Notes under the pieces: model-generated | The model's database searches: none | Seen by the model: only the letters and a program-made list of their open reading frames with translations | What the model was told of the DNA's origin: nothing | Position numbers and translations under genes: made by a program | Shown: piece after piece, positions 59,397 to 64,000 of the stretch | How the letters are laid out: the number at the start of each line of letters is the position of its first letter | Position numbering within the stretch: the first letter of the stretch is position 1 | Origin: CAIJXJ01 sp964445115 | GTDB taxonomy: Bacteria; Pseudomonadota; Gammaproteobacteria; Burkholderiales; Methylophilaceae | Direction: 5' to 3' | Assembly: GCA_964445115.1 (NCBI GenBank) | Contig: CAYUJU010000007.1 | Coordinates: forward strand, 1-64,000 | Length of the DNA stretch: 64,000 nt

Positions 59397-59954
59397 TTAC
59401 CAGTTCTTCTTGGACGGATCGCCACGGTAGTTGGCGCGGATGAAGGTAATGATCTTCCACAGGTCGTCTTCGGACTTGACGATGTTGCCATGCGGCGGCA
59501 TCGGGCCGACGACGTTCTCACGCCCCTTGCGCGAGACGCCCGTTTGCTTGGTGAATTCGACGCTGCCCAGGGAAATCAGGCGGAACAGGGTGTCGTCATC
59601 ACTGCCGTAGACCCAGACGTCGTTCGACAGCGGCGGGCACATGCCACCACCGCCGGAGCCGCCGTGACATCCGTTGCAGCTGGCGCTGAGATACTTCTTG
59701 CGCCCTTGCTGGATCACTTCGTCGTTGGCATTGGCGTACGGGTTCTTCAATTCGCCGATTTTGGTCGCCGCCACTTTTTCGAGCGGCAGCGGGCCTGTCA
59801 CCGCCGGCGCGACAGGGGATGCTGGCGCCTCGGCTGGTGCTGGCGCCTCGGCTGGTGCTGGCGCATCTGCAGGTTGCGTGGCATCGGCCACGGCATACGC
59901 CGCGCCAAAGATCATGCTGATAGTGGCCATCATGGCCAGATTTCGAATGTTCAT
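59397..59954 (-). CDS. xoxG: c-type cytochrome (XoxG-like)
   Basis: 185 residues. Signal peptide (IRNLAMMATISMIFGAAYA), then a Pro/Ala/Glu repeat linker (APAPAEAPAPAEAPA), then one cytochrome c domain with haem site CNGCHGG and Met ligand in NVVGPMPPHG. Position behind xoxF and xoxJ fits XoxG, the electron acceptor of XoxF. ATG 59954 has GAGGAG five bases upstream; the longer frame from TTG 59966 would include it. A Gly-rich loop GGSGGGGMCPP after the haem site has an extra Cys. Confidence 0.85.
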   Translation of the reverse strand: MNIRNLAMMATISMIFGAAYAVADATQPADAPAPAEAPAPAEAPASPVAPAVTGPLPLEKVAATKIGELKNPYANANDEVIQQGRKKYLSASCNGCHGGSGGGGMCPPLSNDVWVYGSDDDTLFRLISLGSVEFTKQTGVSRKGRENVVGPMPPHGNIVKSEDDLWKIITFIRANYRGDPSKKNW

Positions 59955-60017
59955 GTTACTCCTCAAGGTATCGTGGTTGTTTTCGTGTCAGCTTTCTGCG
60001 TGCGCAAGAAGGTCGCC

Positions 60018-61667
60018 TCAGCCCTTAGAATGGGCTTTCAGCACATCGACCGTCTTTTGAGCACCGATTTCAGTCGCCAGCATCAGTGCCGTCTTGCCTT
60101 CCTCGTCCTTCAGTTGAGGATTAGCACCGGACTTGAGCAACAGCATCATCTGCATGTCCTGGTTGCGTACCGCAGAAATCATGAGTGCCGTCACCCCGCC
60201 GGCATTTCTGGCGTTCGGATCGGCCTTGTACTGCAGCAGGGTTTGCATCATCTGCTGGTTATCCTGTTTGGCAGCGATCATCAGCGCCGTGTATCGGGCC
60301 GCCCCCATGCCGTCGTCCGGATTGGCGCCGGAGTCCAGCATGGCCACGGCTGCATTTGCCTTGTTGGTGTAGGCCGCCAGGCCGAGCGCGGTCATACCAT
60401 CATGGTTCTGCAGGCTGAAATTGGCCTTGAACTTGCCCAGCAGGCGCATGATCTTCGGGTCATTCCCCCTGACCCCGTGCATCGCGGCGGTCCACCCGTC
60501 GTGATCCTGCCGGTTGGGGTCGGCCCCGTACTCCAGGAAGCCATTGACCATGGACAAGTCGCCGCTCTTCACCGCCACCATGAGCGGCGTCTGCCCCTCG
60601 GTATCGGGCGCGTCGATCTTTGCACCGCGTTTCAGCAGATATTCGACGCGGGTCGAATCCCGTGCAATCGTGGCGTTGTGCAACTCCTGTTCCAGGGTAC
60701 TGCCCTCTTTGAGCGTCGCGTCCACCAGTGCAGGCAACGCTGCCGGATCGGACTGTTTGGGGATTTGTGCGTGGTTGGCGAGGCGGGCCAGCGGTTTGTA
60801 GGGACCATGGGAGGGAATGTCACCCGAAACCACACACTCGTCGCACTTCACCAGCGGCACACCGTAATCGGTCAGAATCTTCTTGATCTTGTCCCGGTTG
60901 TCCAGCATGGCCTTTTCCACTTTGGCCTTGAGTTCCTTCGCGTTCTTGCGCATGCCGATCGACAGCGCGAACTCCATCGGCGTGCGATCCTCCATGCGAT
61001 TCACCGGCGTAATCTTCAACGGCGCCTGCTGCATGGTGGTGTACCAACCCGCCATGGGGCCCCAGATAGCCGCCACATCGAGCTTGCCCTCCACCACCTG
61101 CTGCACCTGACGATGCGGCTGGCGTTCCGGTAACAGATCGGCATCGTGGCTGATGGTGTGGACGACGGTGTTCTCGCGTTTCAGGCCGCGCTCCTGCAAT
61201 ACCGTGCGGATGGCAGAGTGCTGAAAAACGCCGACCTTGAGATCGTTCAGGAGTTTGGGGTCATCCAGGCCCTGGATGTCGAGCCCCTTGTCGTTGCGGT
61301 AGGCCAGGACGAAGGTGCTGCGATAGACGGGCATGGTCACCATCATGCGTTCATCGTCGTGGGACATGTCCATCAGGATGTCGCATTCATTGTTGTCGAA
61401 CGTCTGGCGGGTCAGGCCACGCTCGAGGTAGGGGCGGTAGAAATAAGTCGTGTAGGTGCCCATGGCTTCGGCAATCACCGTGCCGATCTTGTTCTGAAAT
61501 CCCTCTCCCTTGTCGGAAGAAAGCGGCATGTTGCCGGGATCGGCGCAAATCCGGAGCGGTTCGGTTTTCCTGGGGGCGGAGTCTTCCGCCAGGACCAGGC
61601 TCGGGGCCATCATGCCCAGCAGTAAAAACAGGTATCCATAGCGTTGCATGTCTTGGTTGTTCTTCAT
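60018..61667 (-). CDS. XoxJ-like periplasmic binding protein fused to ankyrin repeats
   Basis: 549 residues. Signal peptide (LFLLLGMMAPSLVLA), then a solute-binding domain like MxaJ/XoxJ (about 30-270): EPLRICADPGNMPLSS, GYFYRPYLERGLT-type strand, CDILMDMSHDDERM, LDVAAIWGPMAGWY. After a linker with KCDECVVSGDIP come about six ankyrin repeats (about 330-545): DTEGQTPLMVAVKSGD, DHDGWTAAMHGVRGND, NHDGMTALGLAAYTN, NAGGVTALMISAVRNQ, DEEGKTALMLATEIG. XoxJ proteins are usually about 280 residues without ankyrins. ATG 61667 chosen for the signal peptide. Confidence 0.82.
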   Translation of the reverse strand: MKNNQDMQRYGYLFLLLGMMAPSLVLAEDSAPRKTEPLRICADPGNMPLSSDKGEGFQNKIGTVIAEAMGTYTTYFYRPYLERGLTRQTFDNNECDILMDMSHDDERMMVTMPVYRSTFVLAYRNDKGLDIQGLDDPKLLNDLKVGVFQHSAIRTVLQERGLKRENTVVHTISHDADLLPERQPHRQVQQVVEGKLDVAAIWGPMAGWYTTMQQAPLKITPVNRMEDRTPMEFALSIGMRKNAKELKAKVEKAMLDNRDKIKKILTDYGVPLVKCDECVVSGDIPSHGPYKPLARLANHAQIPKQSDPAALPALVDATLKEGSTLEQELHNATIARDSTRVEYLLKRGAKIDAPDTEGQTPLMVAVKSGDLSMVNGFLEYGADPNRQDHDGWTAAMHGVRGNDPKIMRLLGKFKANFSLQNHDGMTALGLAAYTNKANAAVAMLDSGANPDDGMGAARYTALMIAAKQDNQQMMQTLLQYKADPNARNAGGVTALMISAVRNQDMQMMLLLKSGANPQLKDEEGKTALMLATEIGAQKTVDVLKAHSKG

Positions 61668-61689
61668 GTCTCTTACCGGCTTTTGAAAC

Positions 61690-61735
61690 GATAAAAGCCG
61701 GGCGGGCTGCGCTTGCACGCGGCCCGCCCGGCACA
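61690..61735 (-). terminator. terminator after xoxF
   Basis: Minus strand stem GCCGGGCGGGC/GCCCGCCCGGC (11 bp), 14-nt loop, then TTTTAT. Partial readthrough would be needed for the genes behind it. Confidence 0.85.
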
Positions 61736-61761
61736 CTACTTCACATCCACTTCAATCGGGA

Positions 61762-63666
61762 TCAGTCCAGACGGAAGGTGAACAAGGTACCGCCCTGCGG
61801 CACTTTATCGAGACCGGAGGCCTTGGCCATCGCAGTCGCGCCGATCGCGCCGTACTTGTCATCCATGTCCAGACCTGCGGTCACCGGCAGGCCGATCCAG
61901 CCACCGATGCCAGACCACACGGACACGTACTGCTTGCCCTTGATCTTGTAGGTGATCGGGTTGCCGATGATGCCGGAGGCCAGCTTGCGGCTCCACAGCA
62001 CCTTGCCGGACTTGCGATCTACCGCACGGAAGTCGCCACCCAGGGAACCGTAGAAGGCCAGGCCGCCATCGGTCACCAGTGCACCACCCCAGTTAGGATA
62101 AGGATCCGGGATTTCCCACAGAGTCTTGCCGGACACTACGTCAAACTTCTTGAACTTGCCGGTCACGCCCGGTTTTTCCGGATACATGTAGACGTTGGCA
62201 AACACGTACACGGTGCCCTGCTGGGTGTGGGTACGCTCTTGCGGCTCGTCTTCCATACACCAGTTGTTGGTCGGCACGTAGAACACGTTCGGTTCCTTCG
62301 GATCGACCGCAGCCGGCTGCTGGTCCTTGCCGCCCATGGCAGACGGGCAAGCCTGAGTATTGACGTCACGGGCAAACGGAGAGTGCTCCTTCACCTTGAT
62401 CGGACGACCGGACTTCAGATCGACCTTTTCCGCCCAGTTGACGGTCACGAACTTGTGAGCGCGCAACAACGTACCATCCTTGCGGTCCAGCACATAAGCG
62501 AAGCCGTTACGGTCGAAGTTGACCAGCGCGTCATGCTTCTTGCCGTCCACTTCCAGGTTGTCCACCAGAATGTTTTCGTTCACACCGTCGTAGTCCCACT
62601 GGTCGAACGGAGTCTTCTGGTAAGCCCACACCATTTCACCGGTGTCGATCTTGCGGGCCATGATGGTCATGGACCACTTGTTGTCATACTTGCCGACATT
62701 CGTCTTGGGATCCACGGTATTACATTGTTCGTGGGTCAGATCCTTGCCGGTGTAGCCGCAGCGGTAGGCTGGAGACCAGTGGCCGGGGTTGCCCGTACCA
62801 GCGTACATGATGCGAAGCTTGGGGTCGTAGCTGAACCATGCCCAGGGAGCGCCGCCACCGATTTTCCATTCATCGCCAGGATAGGTGAAGCCGGTTTTCT
62901 GGCCAGCCAGACCATAGTGCGGGTTGGCCTTGTTGGTATCCTTGGTCATACAGATGTCTTCGTCAGAGCCGGTACTATGGCACTTCCAGACTTCCTTGCC
63001 GGTCTTGAGGTCATAAGCTACGGTACGGCCACGGGCAGCGAACTCGTCACCGCCGAAACCGGCCACCACCAGACCTTCAGCAACCATGGCCGGGCCTGAG
63101 TGTGTCTCGCCCTTGTCCGGATAGGCGTGCTTGGTCACCCAGACTTCCTTGCCGGTCGTCGCATCCAGCGCGATCAGGAAGCCGTCCAGAGTGTGGAAAA
63201 CGACCTTGCCGTCAGCATAGTTGAGACCGCGGTTGATGGTGTCGCAGCAGGCGCGCGGCACAGCAGATTCATCACGGTCCGTCTTTTTGGTGTAGTTCCA
63301 GATCTGCTTCGGATGGTCCGGATCGGACAGGTCCAGTGCCTGCACGATGTTCGGCCAACCGGATACCAGATACATCATCGGCTTGCCGTTGTGCTCGACC
63401 ACCACCGGCTGCCCTTCGTGGCCGCGCAAGGTACCGGAGGACTGCGACCAGATCATCTGCAGGTTCTTGACGTTGCCGGCGTTGATATCCTTGAGCTTGC
63501 TGTGACGGTGCAACGCAAGGTTCTGGCCCGGGGCCGCCCACATGTTGTGATCCTGGCTGCGTTTGATGATTTCTTCATTGGCCGACGCAACGCCCGCGGC
63601 GCCGATCATGGCCATCGCACCGAATGCCGCAAACACGGCACGCAGTGCAAACGTTGGTTGTTTCAT
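61762..63666 (-). CDS. xoxF: lanthanide-type PQQ methanol dehydrogenase XoxF
   Basis: 634 residues, periplasmic quinoprotein that oxidises methanol to formaldehyde or formate. Signal peptide (GAMAMIGAAGVASA), eight-blade propeller, vicinal disulfide VPRACCDTINRG next to PQQ, and catalytic region FDQWDYDGVNENI: the Asp two residues after the catalytic Asp is the lanthanide ligand that separates XoxF from calcium-type MxaF, which has Ala. Further ligands are in PGHWSPAYR. AAGGAGG precedes the ATG. Full length. First gene of the cluster, closed by a strong terminator. Confidence 0.96.
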   Translation of the reverse strand: MKQPTFALRAVFAAFGAMAMIGAAGVASANEEIIKRSQDHNMWAAPGQNLALHRHSKLKDINAGNVKNLQMIWSQSSGTLRGHEGQPVVVEHNGKPMMYLVSGWPNIVQALDLSDPDHPKQIWNYTKKTDRDESAVPRACCDTINRGLNYADGKVVFHTLDGFLIALDATTGKEVWVTKHAYPDKGETHSGPAMVAEGLVVAGFGGDEFAARGRTVAYDLKTGKEVWKCHSTGSDEDICMTKDTNKANPHYGLAGQKTGFTYPGDEWKIGGGAPWAWFSYDPKLRIMYAGTGNPGHWSPAYRCGYTGKDLTHEQCNTVDPKTNVGKYDNKWSMTIMARKIDTGEMVWAYQKTPFDQWDYDGVNENILVDNLEVDGKKHDALVNFDRNGFAYVLDRKDGTLLRAHKFVTVNWAEKVDLKSGRPIKVKEHSPFARDVNTQACPSAMGGKDQQPAAVDPKEPNVFYVPTNNWCMEDEPQERTHTQQGTVYVFANVYMYPEKPGVTGKFKKFDVVSGKTLWEIPDPYPNWGGALVTDGGLAFYGSLGGDFRAVDRKSGKVLWSRKLASGIIGNPITYKIKGKQYVSVWSGIGGWIGLPVTAGLDMDDKYGAIGATAMAKASGLDKVPQGGTLFTFRLD

Positions 63667-63782
63667 ACATCCTCCTTGATTTATTGGTAGTCATCGCCGT
63701 CAACACCCGATTCGGATATCGCACGTGGGGCCACTATAGGCCGCACACAAGGCTTGCCACATGAGCGACAGTCCCGAGTCGG

Positions 63783-63801
63783 GCAGGGAAATATTCCCTG
63801 C
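63783..63801. promoter_or_regulatory. palindrome upstream of xoxF
   Basis: GCAGGGAA-ATA-TTCCCTGC, 8-bp perfect arms and 3-nt centre, 117 bp before the xoxF start codon. Candidate operator for metal or methanol control. Confidence 0.5.
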
Positions 63802-63852
63802 AATTCCCGGACTTTCCCGGGATGCCTGCCAGCGCGAAGGGCCATTCGCCAA

Positions 63853-63880
63853 TAAAAAACCCCTCTCCGCGGAGAGGGGT
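63853..63880 (-). terminator. minus-strand terminator upstream of xoxF
   Basis: Perfect 22-nt palindrome (arms ACCCCTCTCCG/CGGAGAGGGGT); on the minus strand TTTTTT follows. It isolates xoxF from a minus-strand gene to the right of the window. Confidence 0.8.
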
Positions 63881-64000
63881 TGGAGGGTGGAACCTCTGAG
63901 CACGTAGAGATTCAACATGGAGTCTGGAGGACAGCCGGGGACCTGCCCCGGCCGTGCCTCGAAGGTAGATAGATCTACCTGGTATTACAGGCTGAACACG

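Larger units (their letters stand above)
63667..64000. other. xoxF upstream region and right edge of the window
   Basis: No complete gene. From left: promoter DNA of xoxF, a palindrome (63783-63801), a minus-strand terminator (63853-63880), a GCCGGGG/CCCCGGC hairpin (63934-63952), and AGGTAGATAGATCTACCT, partly palindromic, near 63965. I cannot tell whether 63881-64000 is the 3' end of a gene that lies to the right. Confidence 0.5.

Noticed and set aside
59490..61133. 547-codon open frame antisense to the cytochrome and XoxJ-ankyrin genes
   Set aside because: Covers two well-supported genes and shows no domain or ribosome site.

Overview
ORGANISM. The window looks like a GC-rich proteobacterial chromosome, most likely a methylotrophic betaproteobacterium; this is inference from gene content, and I cannot name the genus. 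The pointers are a glrK-qseG-glrR sensor/lipoprotein/sigma54-activator triplet, a Tad (Flp) pilus, and a lanthanide-type XoxF methanol dehydrogenase cluster. I see no rRNA, tRNA, CRISPR array, insertion sequence or phage module.

LAYOUT. 1-2.2 kb: 3' part of an Orn/Lys/Arg decarboxylase, terminator, folA. 2.2-7.3 kb: glrK-qseG-glrR, then an EF-hand/BON protein and two glycine-zipper proteins behind a sigma54 promoter preceded by a perfect TGTC-N10-GACA GlrR-type site. 7.7-16.6 kb (+): main Tad operon (secretin, TPR protein, two lipoproteins, tadZ, tadA, tadB, tadC, DUF192). 16.6-20.7 kb (-): TadE-like pseudopilin, CpaB, outer-membrane barrel, HDOD protein. 21.0-21.7 kb: a glycosyltransferase. 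22.0-28.9 kb (-): a nine-gene coupled operon with two ABC-2 exporters, small membrane proteins, a repeat lipoprotein and an alpha/beta-hydrolase that has lost its nucleophile. 29.2-34.3 kb (+): SPINDLY/OGT-like transferase, GT-C membrane glycosyltransferase, acyltransferase. 34.4-35.7 kb: Fic protein. 36.0-48.6 kb (-): a 12.6 kb operon that starts with the prepilin peptidase and continues with a 1860-residue multi-transferase and seven sugar-modification genes. 49.0-50.1 kb: two nearly identical Flp-like pilins. 50.5-54.1 kb (-): GGDEF/EAL protein, NarL-type kinase and regulator. 54.3-63.7 kb (-): XoxF, XoxJ-ankyrin fusion, cytochrome c, two YVTN propellers, two SRPBCC proteins, a lipoprotein and a SoxYZ-like carrier.

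HOW IT FITS TOGETHER. The main result is a candidate sigma54 regulon. Seven good -24/-12 elements (GG-N10-GC), and one weak one before the main Tad operon, stand in front of the Tad genes, pilin 1, the prepilin-peptidase/glycan operon, the TadE operon, the glycosyltransferase at 21 kb, the ABC operon, the OGT operon and the GGDEF/EAL-kinase-regulator operon. Upstream of them sit copies of a 14-nt dyad GGYTR-N4-YARCC, often in pairs about two or three helical turns apart. I read nine exact intergenic copies; chance expectation is about one per 65 kb. This suggests that one unidentified enhancer-binding protein co-ordinates pilus assembly, glycan modification, export and c-di-GMP turnover. The GlrR promoter at 5.7 kb is separate and carries a different site.

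The right end is an independent methanol/PQQ module in which the periplasmic partner XoxJ is fused to ankyrin repeats.
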